From: Microcoleus vaginatus HSN003
GTDB taxonomy: Bacteria; Cyanobacteriota; Cyanobacteriia; Cyanobacteriales; Microcoleaceae
Length of the DNA stretch: 64,000 bases
NCBI RefSeq assembly: GCF_022701255.1
Contig: NZ_CP031705.1
Span: forward strand, 1,935,501 to 1,999,500
Direction of reading: 5' to 3'
This document shows, piece after piece, positions 53,593 to 62,677 of the stretch. A program made the position numbers and the translations under genes. The stretch's first letter is position 1; each line of letters opens with the position of its first letter. The notes under the pieces are model-generated. The model was not told the DNA's origin. It worked only from the letters and a program-made list of their open reading frames with translations, and did no database searches.

Positions 53593-54864
53593 TTATCTTA
53601 TTTTTATCGGCGCCAATATTTTCTCAGCATGACTCGCTGCCACCGCCGCAAATAAAGCTTCATAATGATTCAAAGCTTCCTCAAATCCGTAATTCTCCAC
53701 AGCATAATTTCTGCCTTGCTCGCCCAACGCATCCACCTTAGCAGGGTGCAAGTACAAATCCTCAACAGCATCCGCCAAAGCCTGCGAATCCTCCGGCGCT
53801 ACCACCACCCCGCCACCGCTTTGCTGCACTGCTTTCTGGGCCGTACCAGTTTCTGGAACCGAAGCCAAAATTGCCCGACCGCTGGCGAGAATTACTTGAA
53901 TTTTTGAAGGCATATTGAAGTTAGTAACGCGGCGCTTTTGTACGACTAAACTAACATCAGCAGCAGCTAACAATTCCGGCAATTTTTCTCGCGGTTCAAA
54001 TGGCAGCAACATTACATTATTAGCTTTGTAAGTTTCGCAATCTTCTTGCAAGCGGGCGAGTGCTGTTGATTCCCCCACAATTACAAAAGCGATTTCGGGT
54101 ATGTGTTTTAAACGAGCGGCTGCTTGGACAACTGTTTGCAAGCCTTGAGTGAGGGCAATATTGCCCGCGTAGAGAACGACAAATTTGCCCTGGAGTTTGT
54201 GAGTTTCTCGAAATGAGTTACTTTCTTTGGGCAAGGGGCGAATAAAATTGACATCAACCCAATTGGGAACGCAAACTATTTTTTCCGGGGGTACTCCCTG
54301 AGAGTGCAATTTTTTGATAAAACCGCTGTCGATGACGCTGACTTGGCTGGCTGTGCAGTAGGCCAATTTTTCCAAAGCGTCAGCAATGCGAACTAGCAGT
54401 CCGTTTTTTTTGACCAAGCCGACGCGCACGGCTGCTTCTGAGACGATATCCTGAACGTTGAGGACGATCGGGCAAGCGCGAATCCAGCCGTAAAAGGCGA
54501 CTGGGACGCAAATCGGTAAAGGGGGCATTGTCGAGAAAATCACGTCGGGACGCCAGCCTCTGAAGGCTTGGACGGCGCTGGAGACGACAAAACTGCCGTC
54601 TAGCAAAAGTCGGTCTAGGAGGGTGGGGTGGGGGCCGTTGACTCGCAGATAGCTGCGCTGAATTGTGACACCGTTGTGTTCTTCGGTGAGGTAAAATTTG
54701 CCCTCATATTGCGGATAAATCCGGCGCTGCGGATAGTTGGGCATTCCTGTGACGACTCGGACTTGGTGGCCCCGCTTGACTAAGCCTTGCGCTAGTTCTG
54801 TCATCAGGGGGGCAATGCCGATCGGCTCTGGATAATAGTTATAGGAATAAATTAGAATACGCAT
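53593..54864 (-). CDS. Family 4 glycosyltransferase (WcaI-like)
   Basis: The N-terminus MRILIYSYNYYPEPIGIAPL with HQVRVVTGMPNYPQ is typical of WcaI-type GT-B enzymes that add sugars in exopolysaccharide synthesis. FVVLYAGNIALTQGLQTVV and VVQKRRVTNFNMPSKIQVILA are the donor-binding part, with EPREKLPELLAAADVSLV. Length is 423 residues. I start at 54864, as the upstream frame has no family likeness. The RsbW-like gene and the STAS-sugar transferase gene lie upstream on the same strand, so it probably belongs to the same surface polysaccharide group. Confidence 0.9.
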   Translation of the reverse strand: MRILIYSYNYYPEPIGIAPLMTELAQGLVKRGHQVRVVTGMPNYPQRRIYPQYEGKFYLTEEHNGVTIQRSYLRVNGPHPTLLDRLLLDGSFVVSSAVQAFRGWRPDVIFSTMPPLPICVPVAFYGWIRACPIVLNVQDIVSEAAVRVGLVKKNGLLVRIADALEKLAYCTASQVSVIDSGFIKKLHSQGVPPEKIVCVPNWVDVNFIRPLPKESNSFRETHKLQGKFVVLYAGNIALTQGLQTVVQAAARLKHIPEIAFVIVGESTALARLQEDCETYKANNVMLLPFEPREKLPELLAAADVSLVVQKRRVTNFNMPSKIQVILASGRAILASVPETGTAQKAVQQSGGGVVVAPEDSQALADAVEDLYLHPAKVDALGEQGRNYAVENYGFEEALNHYEALFAAVAASHAEKILAPIKIR

Positions 54865-55024
54865 AATATTTATTTTGAAGCAAATTGTCCTGCAGCCGCG
54901 TGCATCGAGCCTGCACCCGCAGAATTGCAGAGGATGTGGTTGGGTTCCGGGAGGACAATAGGGGGCGAGGGGATCTTCCACTCGTTGCGAAAGAAGCCGC
55001 CCTGACCGGGCGGGTATCGCGCCC

Positions 55025-55462
55025 TCAGGTAATGTTTTTTCGCATTACCAGGCAGTTGCGGCGATCGTCGGTACGGATATAGCGAAGATCGTCCGTGAGC
55101 TTGTACATGAACACCAGTCCCCTTTCTCCTTCTCTGTCCAAAGGATCGCGCTGCTCTTGCATGATCGAGTGCAGCTTTGCTTCTAAGTTGAAGGGTTGAC
55201 CCCTGTCCCAAATCCTAATTTCTAAATAATCGGCAAACACTTTTACCTCAATGTCTATGGGCGTCGCCGGGGGCAAGTTCTGGTGAGCGTGGCGGACAGC
55301 GTTTGTAAAGCCTTCGTTGATTATCAGTCGGCACTGCCACCAGAAATCCGCTGGTATCATGGGCAAAACGATATTCTCCAACCATTCCAAAATGGATGTT
55401 AAAGCATTCAGGTCTGTTTCAACCTGCAGGTGCCACTCGGCCTTTGGTTGCTTGTCTTTCAT
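55025..55462 (-). CDS. RsbW-like anti-sigma kinase / GHKL ATPase
   Basis: The GHKL ATPase pattern is clear: N-box LIINEGFTNAVRHAHQN, G1-like IRIWDRGQPFNLEAK and REGERGLVFMYKL near the end. Proteins of this type phosphorylate a STAS-domain antagonist on serine. A gene with a STAS domain fused to a sugar transferase lies 550 bases upstream on the same strand, an obvious candidate partner. The start is ATG at 55462 with GGAAGAAAG before it. Length is 145 residues. Partner assignment is inference. Confidence 0.87.
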   Translation of the reverse strand: MKDKQPKAEWHLQVETDLNALTSILEWLENIVLPMIPADFWWQCRLIINEGFTNAVRHAHQNLPPATPIDIEVKVFADYLEIRIWDRGQPFNLEAKLHSIMQEQRDPLDREGERGLVFMYKLTDDLRYIRTDDRRNCLVMRKNIT

Positions 55463-56009
55463 CTTTCTTCCCCCTGGTCGGCCCCCACCACCGCTGTACT
55501 CAGCGGCGGAGGGAGAGAAAAAGGAGGGCAAGGTCTTGGCAACATATTAGTTAAGTCAAGCTTGAGTTGAAGAAGCCCGTTTTGCCTCAAGGTGAGCATT
55601 CCTTTCGCACCATTTACTCGCACAGCAAATGAGAGACTTCCGATACTGTAACCTGCCTCGGTAGGGCGTTTAAATAGGGAAAATTCCCGAGTCAGCTTGC
55701 GAGGAAGTGATTTAAGCTTCGACCGTGTTAGCAGTCGGTACTTTTCTAAACACAGGTGAGTTCTTCTCGTCCTCGAAAATCCTGCTGGGATCATTCGAGT
55801 ATGACCTCGAACTCGCCAATTGCTAATTATTAATGCTCTGATTGCAGAGCTGGCAACTAGCTGTGCATTTTCTGGGCGTGTGAATTTTAACACTTAATGC
55901 TAACGTAGGTATCGCTAGCGATCGTCTGCTTGACTAAGTATTGAGTTCGATTTCCGGCCCCCCGTCGGCAACAGCACCTCCTATTTCAGCGGTGGGTTGT
56001 TGAGGGTTC
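55463..56009. other. Intergenic region between the STAS-sugar transferase and RsbW genes
   Basis: A minus-strand frame (55459-55893) runs through it, but it overlaps the RsbW start and shows no domain, so I do not call it. GCCCCCACCACCGCTG and GGCGGAGGG can pair near 55482-55512. No terminator with a T-run is evident, so read-through from the sugar transferase is possible. Confidence 0.4.
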
Positions 56010-57008
56010 CTACACAGCGCCACTATTTTTGTTAAACAGGACTGTTACAGTTTTGACAATTAGTTTGAGGTCATACACCAGGCTCCAGTTTTGTTGGTAT
56101 TTTAAATCTAAACGGATGACATCTTCAAAATCGCGGACTTGAGAGCGACCGTTGACTTGCCATTCCCCTGTCATCCCGGGTTTGACATCCAAACGCTGCC
56201 ACTGAGGAACTTCGTAACGCTCAACTTCGTCTGGGGTAGGCGGTCTAGTGCCAACGAGACTCATTTCGCCTTTGAGCACGTTCCAAAACTGCGGCAGTTC
56301 GTCGAGACTGGTTTTGCGTAAGATGCGCCCGACTTTCGTAATCCGCGGGTCGTTGTCATTTTTGAAAAATGCGCCAGAAGCCTGGTTTTGGATTTGGGCT
56401 TTCATGGATTCGGCGTTGGTACACATCGATCGAAATTTCCAAATCCGAAATTGTTTGCCCATCCAGCCACAGCGGGTTTGACCGAAAAATATCGGGCCTG
56501 GATCATTGATAGTGATGGCTGCAGCTATGGGTACGAGCAAAATTCCTGTAATTATCAAACCGACGATTGCCCCAACGATATCTATCAGGCGCTTCAACCA
56601 CGATTGCACTGAGGGGTGCGTCATCGGTAGCTGATTGTCCGAGGGGTTGGTCTCTGTGGGAGTTGAGGTTGCAGAGGGCTGCTCGATCGTCAGCACTTGA
56701 TCTAGGCTGGTGAGAGCAAATACTGCCATCACCTGCGGCTTGAGGCTTCGGAGCACCAAGTCGCTATCCCGCTGTTTGGCAAATTTCAGATTGCTGACTA
56801 AAGCACCGATCCCGCTACTGTCGATGAATGTCGTCTGACTGAAGTCTAGGACAATCTTGCTGGGAACGGTGCTGCCCGAAAAAAGTTGCTGGCAGGTTGT
56901 CTTGAAGTTTACGGCTTCAAGTACGCTCAAGCGCACGGGTATGTGAACTGAGGGAATCTCGTCCGAGTACGTTACCCGAAAATCTGCCTCTGGGGTTTGA
57001 CTGACCAT
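56010..57008 (-). CDS. STAS domain fused to an undecaprenyl-phosphate sugar transferase
   Basis: Residues ~10-108 form a STAS (anti-sigma antagonist) domain with the phosphorylation motif FIDSSGIGAL (61-70). After a Ser/Thr/Pro linker, one membrane hairpin (RLIDIVGAIVGLIITGILLVP) leads into a bacterial sugar transferase (WbaP/PglC-like) core: GPIFFGQTRCGWMGKQF, WKFRSM, DELPQFWNVLKGEMSLVGTRPP and KPGMTGEWQVNGRS. This enzyme class transfers a sugar-phosphate to the lipid carrier and starts exopolysaccharide synthesis at the inner membrane. Fusion with STAS suggests phosphorylation control by an RsbW-like kinase, encoded just downstream. Length is 332 residues. Confidence 0.93.
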   Translation of the reverse strand: MVSQTPEADFRVTYSDEIPSVHIPVRLSVLEAVNFKTTCQQLFSGSTVPSKIVLDFSQTTFIDSSGIGALVSNLKFAKQRDSDLVLRSLKPQVMAVFALTSLDQVLTIEQPSATSTPTETNPSDNQLPMTHPSVQSWLKRLIDIVGAIVGLIITGILLVPIAAAITINDPGPIFFGQTRCGWMGKQFRIWKFRSMCTNAESMKAQIQNQASGAFFKNDNDPRITKVGRILRKTSLDELPQFWNVLKGEMSLVGTRPPTPDEVERYEVPQWQRLDVKPGMTGEWQVNGRSQVRDFEDVIRLDLKYQQNWSLVYDLKLIVKTVTVLFNKNSGAV

Positions 57009-57344
57009 GAAGTCCTGGTTTCAAATTTCAAGCTGATGTCTTTAGCCTATTCTGTCCTAGCAGCTCCTCCTTATGCTAGCTTTATACAAACTTTACAAAG
57101 ACGCCTGCCAACTCGCCCGCCGAGAATGCAAAGGCAAAAATAGACTTGAGTCTACCAGTGCCAGTTTTGACCCAAAGATTTTTGAACGCAGTCGCTGCCA
57201 AACTTTGACATCGGAATCAAGATTTTTGTGGATTCAGGCCGATTAATCTTGTCGCTAATAATTTTCGTGCCTGTCTTGCACCGGATAGCCATCGCAGTTA
57301 ACAGTTAACAGCTAACACAGAAGTCAACAGTTAACGGTTAACTG
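57009..57344. other. Intergenic region
   Basis: Copies of the CAGTTAACAGTTAAC-like short repeat occur at 57295-57343. The promoter of the STAS-sugar transferase gene lies at the left edge. No gene is seen. Confidence 0.4.
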
Positions 57345-57373
57345 GAAAACCCCCGTAACCAGCGTCGGGGGAT
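57345..57373 (-). terminator. Terminator after the DUF3318 gene
   Basis: On the minus strand CCCCCGACGCTGGTTACGGGGG has a five-pair GC stem with possible inner pairs, followed by TTTTCC. It lies five bases past the stop of the DUF3318 gene. Confidence 0.65.
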
Positions 57374-57377
57374 GAGG

Positions 57378-58046
57378 TTAAGAATTGTAGACGTTTTCTG
57401 ACTGGGATGTTTCGCGGGTGATGGGTTTGACTTTGGCTTTGGCTTTGGCTGCGTTGCGTTTGAGGGCCTGAAGACGAGCTTCGTATTTAGCCCGCTGCTG
57501 TTTTTTGGAGGTTTGCTCGATTAAGGTTTTTAAGGCGCTGCCGAGGCTTTTGTAGGCGTTTGGGAGAGTGTAGCCGAAGCGGGTAGCGAGGGCGAGGGCT
57601 TTTTCATCGGCGTCTACTGCTTCTTTTAAACTTTTCTCTCCGTTGTTTTTTTGGTAAAGTCTCCAGCCCGAGACGCCGCACAGGGATAGGGCTAGTAACA
57701 GCAGCAAGCCGTCTTGCACCCAAAGTTCACCGACGGCGCCGCCTAAACCAATGGCGAGGGCTGCCATTTCCCAACCGTCTCTGGGGATGGTGTCGTTTTG
57801 GATTCTGGCGACTTCGTGCCAAAATAGGAGGTTGCGCTGATCCATTGCTAGCTGTTCCCAGCGGATCAGGTCTATTTGGATTTCTACCTGGTCTTTGCCT
57901 ATTTCTTCGCTGCGGATCAGGGTGGGATTAACTTCTATTGTTTTTTCTACTGTTACCCAACTTTGGAGTTCTGGGGGCAGTATGTTTTTCAAGCGCCGGA
58001 TCTCACTCATCTCGGCTCTTGCTGTAGAGGTTGCATAGGATGTCAT
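57378..58046 (-). CDS. DUF3318 family membrane protein
   Basis: This cyanobacterial family has no known function. RRLKNILPPELQSWVTVE at the start and WEQLAMDQRNLLFWHEVARIQND are family text. Two hydrophobic segments (AALAIGLGGAVGELWV and LLLLLALSLCGVSGW, residues ~95-130) follow, then VDADEKALALATRFGYTL and a basic C-terminus rich in Lys and Ala. Length is 222 residues. It has its own terminator, so it is a single-gene unit. Confidence 0.87.
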   Translation of the reverse strand: MTSYATSTARAEMSEIRRLKNILPPELQSWVTVEKTIEVNPTLIRSEEIGKDQVEIQIDLIRWEQLAMDQRNLLFWHEVARIQNDTIPRDGWEMAALAIGLGGAVGELWVQDGLLLLLALSLCGVSGWRLYQKNNGEKSLKEAVDADEKALALATRFGYTLPNAYKSLGSALKTLIEQTSKKQQRAKYEARLQALKRNAAKAKAKVKPITRETSQSENVYNS

Positions 58047-58495
58047 AGCTCCGGCCTATTAATTTTCCAAAGGTTAATATGTGTCTATTTTTGGAGTATA
58101 GCAAACCTTTAATGCAAATATAGTCTAGCAACGGGGGTCGATCGACCAATACTTGCAAATTTACTTAATTTTACTCGAAGAGGCGATCGCAACTGCCGAC
58201 TCGATCATTTCCTTTGGAGTATTTGAGTGACGAACTGACACTCATCTAAGCGATATAGTACCAGTTATCCTACTGCTATTTCTGGCTTCTGCTTTGATAA
58301 TCCTTTTCGGCAAAAATAGCGTTTTTTGTGAATAACTTATCGCTGTTTTATCGATTTTTATACCTTGGTTTTCTGCCAGGTTAATTAACCGCTTTCAATA
58401 TTCTATAGTAACTTGACCAGTATTTAAATATTACCTCATAATTTCACCTCAACTATCTTTCTAGTTCTGATATATTTTGGTTTTCGGGTTGAGAC
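58047..58495. other. Intergenic region
   Basis: This AT-rich spacer contains one HIP1-like GGCGATCGC near 58182. I see no gene. It adjoins a transposase remnant. Confidence 0.4.
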
Positions 58496-58731
58496 AGGAA
58501 GTCGAGGCGTTGCGGAGATCTGTTTAGCGATATTTTAACTTTAATTCCGCGCTTCCCGGCTAAGTATTTTCTGTGAGTTGGTGCAAGAAAACTTGTTGAA
58601 ACTTCTAAGCTTTTTTCTATTTGTCGATAACTAACTCCTTTTAATCTGAGTTAAACAGCTTGCGCTTTCTTCCCTTTTATGATATTTTTATATGCGATCA
58701 AATCTTGCAACTCTTGTCGTTGTTCCTCTAT
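58496..58731 (-). pseudogene. Remnant of a transposase DNA-binding domain
   Basis: One minus-strand frame reads EEQRQELQDLIAYKN, KGKKAQAV, a TAA stop, then LRLKGVSYRQIEKSLEVSTSFL and RKYLAGKRGIKVKISL. This is the helix-turn-helix part of an IS transposase. No catalytic part follows and no ends are recognisable. The stop replaces what is usually Tyr or a similar residue. Confidence 0.65.
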
Positions 58732-58862
58732 CTTATCTTTTTTTTACGTTGCTGATTAACGGTATGAACAAAAATTTTTCGGAAGTTGCCAAACTCACCA
58801 GACTTGGCTTATGGCAATTCCTAACTCTTCAATTCATACCTGTATTAAGCAACGCTAAATGA

Positions 58863-59918
58863 TTAAAGTGACTTGAGAAGACCGCTTTCTAACTGATAAA
58901 TTGCTGCCATGATTCCACTTTCAGGATTTGTGAGCAGAGACTTTTTGACATCTTTCAAGTATTCTACAATGTGTTCCCGCAAAATCGGTCTTTCTACTTT
59001 GACTGTGTGATTGTAATCCCACAAATCCCAAATGATAATCCCGATTCCCACAATCGGATCAATTAAACTTACTCCCAACTGACTAGCCACTGTACCGCCT
59101 GTTTTTGTGGCTACCTTGGCGGCGGCTTTGCTGGCAACTTTTGCGGTAACTTTGCTGCCAACTTTAGTTGCTACTCCCAAAATTAAGGGTTTAGCAACTA
59201 AGTAGCCACTGCCGCCTACTAATACTTTTAATGATAAATTAGAGACGTTTCCTTTGTCGCTAATGGTGGTAGCAATATCGTTCAGATATTTGTCCCACTG
59301 TACTTGCGGTATATTATAATTGTTTTGAACTACTTTCACATTCTTGCTAACTTCTGATATGTACAAATTAGCAGTATCTTGAGTGATTAATTGAAAGCGC
59401 AGTTGAGCGTTTTTGGGTACCAGCACGCGGTTAGCAAATTCTCTTTGAAAGTCTTCGGTTAATTTTTCGGAAACAGCTTGAGATGCTGCTGTCATATCAA
59501 ATCTGTTGAGTACGGCAGATTTAACGAAATTAAAAGGTACGGCAAACTCCATCTTTTTTTGGTTGAAGTAATCGAAGTACCAATCGAGAAAACTGTTATC
59601 AACTCTTGCAATTACTTCGGTTTCCCATTTGTCCAATTCTTTTGAGGCGAAAGTTTCGGCAGTTATATGGGATTGTTGGATGGCGTTTTTAACGTCTTGG
59701 TTGACTTTGCTAAAATCGTGTGGAGGCGAGACTACAACTGCTGTGGTTCCGGTATTTGTTAGTGACTGGGAAATTAGAAAGTTACCAAATAGGGGAATGA
59801 TGACTACTAAAATTACGATCGTCCAAATCATCGGTGTGACAGTTTTGATAAACTGACCGATAACTCTGAGACGTTCTGTTTTCTCTGAATAGGTAGTTTT
59901 TTCGTTGTCTTGACTCAT
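58863..59918 (-). CDS. Membrane protein with Ala/Val/Thr-rich C-terminal segment, function unknown
   Basis: After ~30 charged residues one membrane helix appears (MIWTIVILVVIIPLFGNFLI). Residues ~65-230 are hydrophilic and mostly helical. Residues ~240-300 are a hydrophobic glycine- and alanine-rich stretch with regular Lys (VATKVGSKVTAKVASKAAAK), then IDPIVGIGIIIWDLWDY, possibly a membrane hairpin. I know no family. Length is 351. The truncated ParA gene begins 194 bases away in the opposite direction. Confidence 0.65.
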   Translation of the reverse strand: MSQDNEKTTYSEKTERLRVIGQFIKTVTPMIWTIVILVVIIPLFGNFLISQSLTNTGTTAVVVSPPHDFSKVNQDVKNAIQQSHITAETFASKELDKWETEVIARVDNSFLDWYFDYFNQKKMEFAVPFNFVKSAVLNRFDMTAASQAVSEKLTEDFQREFANRVLVPKNAQLRFQLITQDTANLYISEVSKNVKVVQNNYNIPQVQWDKYLNDIATTISDKGNVSNLSLKVLVGGSGYLVAKPLILGVATKVGSKVTAKVASKAAAKVATKTGGTVASQLGVSLIDPIVGIGIIIWDLWDYNHTVKVERPILREHIVEYLKDVKKSLLTNPESGIMAAIYQLESGLLKSL

Positions 59919-60112
59919 GGCGGTTTCTCAACTGATGAGAGTTGGGCTAGTTTCGATTATAGGCGATCGTACCTGCGATCGTGTTACGGGCGTGTGGGCT
60001 GGGATTCTGGACAAGTTGGGGAAAAGTGCGCCGATTCATCCCTGACTGTAATAATAGTCATAGGCGGATTTATAAGGCTCAGGTACTGACTTCCCCAAAA
60101 GTATAAAAAAAG

Positions 60113-60415
60113 ATGGTTCAGAAAAGAGCTCTATTTAATCACAAGGGTGGCGTTAACAAAACAACCACTACATTTAATGTAGGGTGGATGTTAGCCACAA
60201 AAGGTAAACAAGTAATCTTAGTGGATGCTGATCCGCAATGCAACCTGACAGAGATGGTTCTGGGATTTCCAACTAAGGAAGAGCTAGAGGGATTATATAA
60301 AAAAGAACAAAATATTAAATCAGGCTTAGCACCTGCATTGGAATCAAGACCTAAGCTAATTGAGGCTGTAGATTGTTGGCCAGTGGAGGCGTGCGATGGT
60401 CTGTTGCTCTGTTGA
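60113..60415 (+). pseudogene. Truncated ParA-like ATPase
   Basis: The deviant Walker A is [19 protein letters not shown] (Asn where Gly or Ser is usual), and [16 protein letters not shown] is Walker A'. Complete proteins of this cyanobacterial ParA/AAA_31 group continue for over 200 residues after [13 protein letters not shown], but here the frame ends after DGLLLC. The Walker B part is missing, so the ATPase is not functional. The cut lies at the start of a repeat-containing spacer before the phosphoribosyltransferase gene. Confidence 0.8.
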
Positions 60416-60489
60416 TCGCTTGGTCAAGGTATGTTATATTGATTTATAAGTCAACAAACCTATCAATAGTCCGGACTGTTTTTAGTTCG

Positions 60490-60572
60490 TAGTCTGAAAC
60501 CCTCGATTTTCCGTTGGTAGCTCGATGGCAGAATCACCTTGAAACCCTTATTCTACGGTTGGTAATCAAAAG
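60490..60572. repeat. Two imperfect direct repeats, 45 bases apart
   Basis: TGAAACCCTCGATTTTCCGTT (60495) and TGAAACCCTTATTCTACGGTT (60540) agree at most positions and both continue GGTA. The spacing is close to a CRISPR repeat-spacer unit, but only two imperfect copies are present and no cas gene is seen. Confidence 0.4.
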
Positions 60573-60674
60573 CTGTCCGAAGTATTGAGCTATTACAACT
60601 TATGATTAGCTCATCATAAATTGTGTTGGCACAGATTACAGCTATTTAAAAAAGCCTATCAATCAGGATTAAAA

Positions 60675-61562
60675 ATGCCTATTCATCGCGAACGGATTGT
60701 GGATATGATCACCTGGAAGCCTCGGCGCTACCGCCTAGCTGATTTTGACCGTCCCCTGAAAGCTCCTGGGGAGTTCAGCCAGAACTCCCCAGATTGGAAC
60801 CTCTCGTTTCCCTTTGAAGAAACATTCGTCCGTGGATTTGAAATGGTCTGTAAGGTTAACCATATTGGCTTTCATCGTTCCACAACCGGGTCGCGCCCTT
60901 ATACCTTCCTTAAAAACGTGACTGACGAGGAAATTGAGGAGATCAAAAACTGGTTTTCCATTATTTCACAATACGTTGCCCTTCGGGACTGTTTAGGTCT
61001 ATCTTTTGCCCTAGACTATGACAAGGAGGATGGTGATCCCAACAAGCCTCAGACCAAAATTGGTAGCCTCCGCAGTCGAGCCAAGCCTTATAATGCTGAA
61101 GCTACATTAGACACATTTTCGGCAGCCGACGAGTTAGCCCAAGCTTGTCTTAACTTTCTGCAAAAAGTCCAATGCTACAACTCAGTTGATACTATTGTAG
61201 CTATGCCACCGTCTAAGCCCAACAAAAAATTTGATCTTCCAACTTACCTGGCAATCATAATAGCTAAGAAATGGGGTAAGACAAACCTCAGCAATAAAAT
61301 TTGCACTGTGATAGAAAGACTTCCTATCAAAAACCTTGCTTTGGAAGATAAATTTCAGAACTTGGAGAACACTATAAAAGTCGATCCAGATGTGTTTAAA
61401 GGCAAAACAGTCTTGATAGTTGATGACCTTTATCAATCGGGGGTTTCTATTAATTATGTTGGTCTACTTCTATTAGAAGCAGGTGCAAAAAATGTAGTTG
61501 GATTAGCTTGCGAAAAGACCTGTCGTAACGATGATAATCTTAAAGGGAGAGATGGTAGATGA
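60675..61562 (+). CDS. Phosphoribosyltransferase-domain protein of a two-gene unit
   Basis: Residues ~165-285 form a ComF-like phosphoribosyltransferase fold. The PRPP-binding loop is VLIVDDLYQSGVS (246-258), preceded by TIVAMPPSKPNKKF. The N-terminal ~160 residues (ITWKPRRYRLADFDRPLKAPG, GFHRSTTGSRPYTF) are not known to me. It starts at ATG 60675 (MPIHRERIV); the frame is open to 60621. The stop overlaps the start of the DprA-like gene by four bases (ATGA), so the pair is translationally coupled. PRPP-linked nucleotide chemistry is inferred from the fold. Confidence 0.8.
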   Translation: MPIHRERIVDMITWKPRRYRLADFDRPLKAPGEFSQNSPDWNLSFPFEETFVRGFEMVCKVNHIGFHRSTTGSRPYTFLKNVTDEEIEEIKNWFSIISQYVALRDCLGLSFALDYDKEDGDPNKPQTKIGSLRSRAKPYNAEATLDTFSAADELAQACLNFLQKVQCYNSVDTIVAMPPSKPNKKFDLPTYLAIIIAKKWGKTNLSNKICTVIERLPIKNLALEDKFQNLENTIKVDPDVFKGKTVLIVDDLYQSGVSINYVGLLLLEAGAKNVVGLACEKTCRNDDNLKGRDGR

Positions 61563-62548
61563 AAAATACTACTTTTTCTATTCTTCGCCTTTTAGAAACA
61601 CCTGGGATTGGACCAGTTACAGTAAAATCCGTTTTGGACTTAGCTAACCAGTATCAGATGGAACTGGCAGAAGTTTTAGAGGAGCCAGCTATCCTGCAAA
61701 AGGTACTGACAAAAGCTCAGATAAATGCTCTCCTTCCCAATCAGAATTCAGTGTTGCAAGTTTGGGAACGACTTCAACAGGAGAATGTCTCTTTACTGCC
61801 TATCTCCGAAGAAAGCTACCCTGATCGCTTGCGTGTTTTACTAGGTAAAAAGGCTCCACCACTTTTGACAGTCATTGGAAATCCCAGGCTTCTCCATAAG
61901 CCGTCAGTAGGATTTTGTGGCTCTCGAAAAGCGACTGAAAAAGGTTTAGCAACGGCTCATGACTGTGCGGAGCAACTTGCGAACAAAGGAGTTAATATAG
62001 TATCGGGCTATGCAGCAGGAGTTGATATGATGACTCACCGAACTGCATTGGAATGTGGTGGAACAACAACTTTGGTACTGGCAGAAGGGATATTTAACTT
62101 TAAGGTTAAGCGTGAGTTGAAGACATTATTGGAATGGGAGAAAGTCGCTGTAGTCAGTGAATTCTTACCGGGTTTAGCATGGAGTGTACGAAACGCTATG
62201 CAGCGAAATTGCACGATTTGTGCTCTCTCTGGTGCGATGATACTTATTGAGGCTGGTAGTACAGGCGGTAGTATTGAGGCTGGCAGAGCCAGCCTCAAAA
62301 TGGGAATTCCACTATTTGCCGCTGTTTATGAAGGAATGCCAGAAACAGCCACAGGGAATCAGGAGTTGCTAGGTCAGGGAGCCTATAACTTAATGAAAAA
62401 CCGTAAGACTAATAGAGCAATAGTTGACGAAATACTTACAGCGCTTGGGACAGATAGTGAAGATCCAAGGTACGGCAAAAAAGTAAAAATTGAGGGAAAA
62501 GAGGGAGATCAACTTACCATTTTTGATGAAGTAAAAAAGGATATATAA
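61559..62548 (+). CDS. DprA-like (SLOG superfamily) protein of the two-gene unit
   Basis: Residues 1-75 hold a helix-hairpin-helix-like part (LLETPGIGPVTVKSVL). Residues ~105-290 form a DprA-type Rossmann domain: VGFCGSRKATEKG (117-129), VNIVSGYAAGVDMMTHRTAL, and RNAMQRNCTICALS (211-224) in the place of the usual RNRIIAGLS, then IEAGSTGGSIEAG. True DprA loads RecA during natural transformation. The changed core motif and coupling with a phosphoribosyltransferase gene suggest another role, perhaps in nucleotide-based defence signalling. Length is 329 residues. Confidence 0.85.
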   Translation: MKNTTFSILRLLETPGIGPVTVKSVLDLANQYQMELAEVLEEPAILQKVLTKAQINALLPNQNSVLQVWERLQQENVSLLPISEESYPDRLRVLLGKKAPPLLTVIGNPRLLHKPSVGFCGSRKATEKGLATAHDCAEQLANKGVNIVSGYAAGVDMMTHRTALECGGTTTLVLAEGIFNFKVKRELKTLLEWEKVAVVSEFLPGLAWSVRNAMQRNCTICALSGAMILIEAGSTGGSIEAGRASLKMGIPLFAAVYEGMPETATGNQELLGQGAYNLMKNRKTNRAIVDEILTALGTDSEDPRYGKKVKIEGKEGDQLTIFDEVKKDI

Positions 62549-62627
62549 CCTTTTTAGTAATATTTTAATGGGAAGTTGACTTGACGTTGGGACTACTCGC
62601 AGAAAACAGTTATACCAAGTATGGCAA

Positions 62628-62656
62628 AAACCCGGTTTATTCAATAAACCGGGTTT
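62628..62656. terminator. Perfect palindrome between convergent genes
   Basis: AAACCCGGTTTATT-C-AATAAACCGGGTTT has 14-base arms and a one-base loop, flanked by A-rich and T-rich ends. It lies between the convergent dprA-like and chlN genes and could terminate both. The core AAACCGGGTTT recurs at other places in the window. Confidence 0.6.
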
Positions 62657-62677
62657 CTCATTCAAGGCTAAAAACGA

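Noticed and set aside
55459..55893. Minus-strand 144-codon frame before the RsbW-like gene
   Set aside because: It overlaps the RsbW start, is rich in Arg and Leu without pattern, and lacks a ribosome site.
60490..60572. CRISPR array
   Set aside because: Only two imperfect copies with 45-base spacing and no cas genes; kept as direct repeats only.
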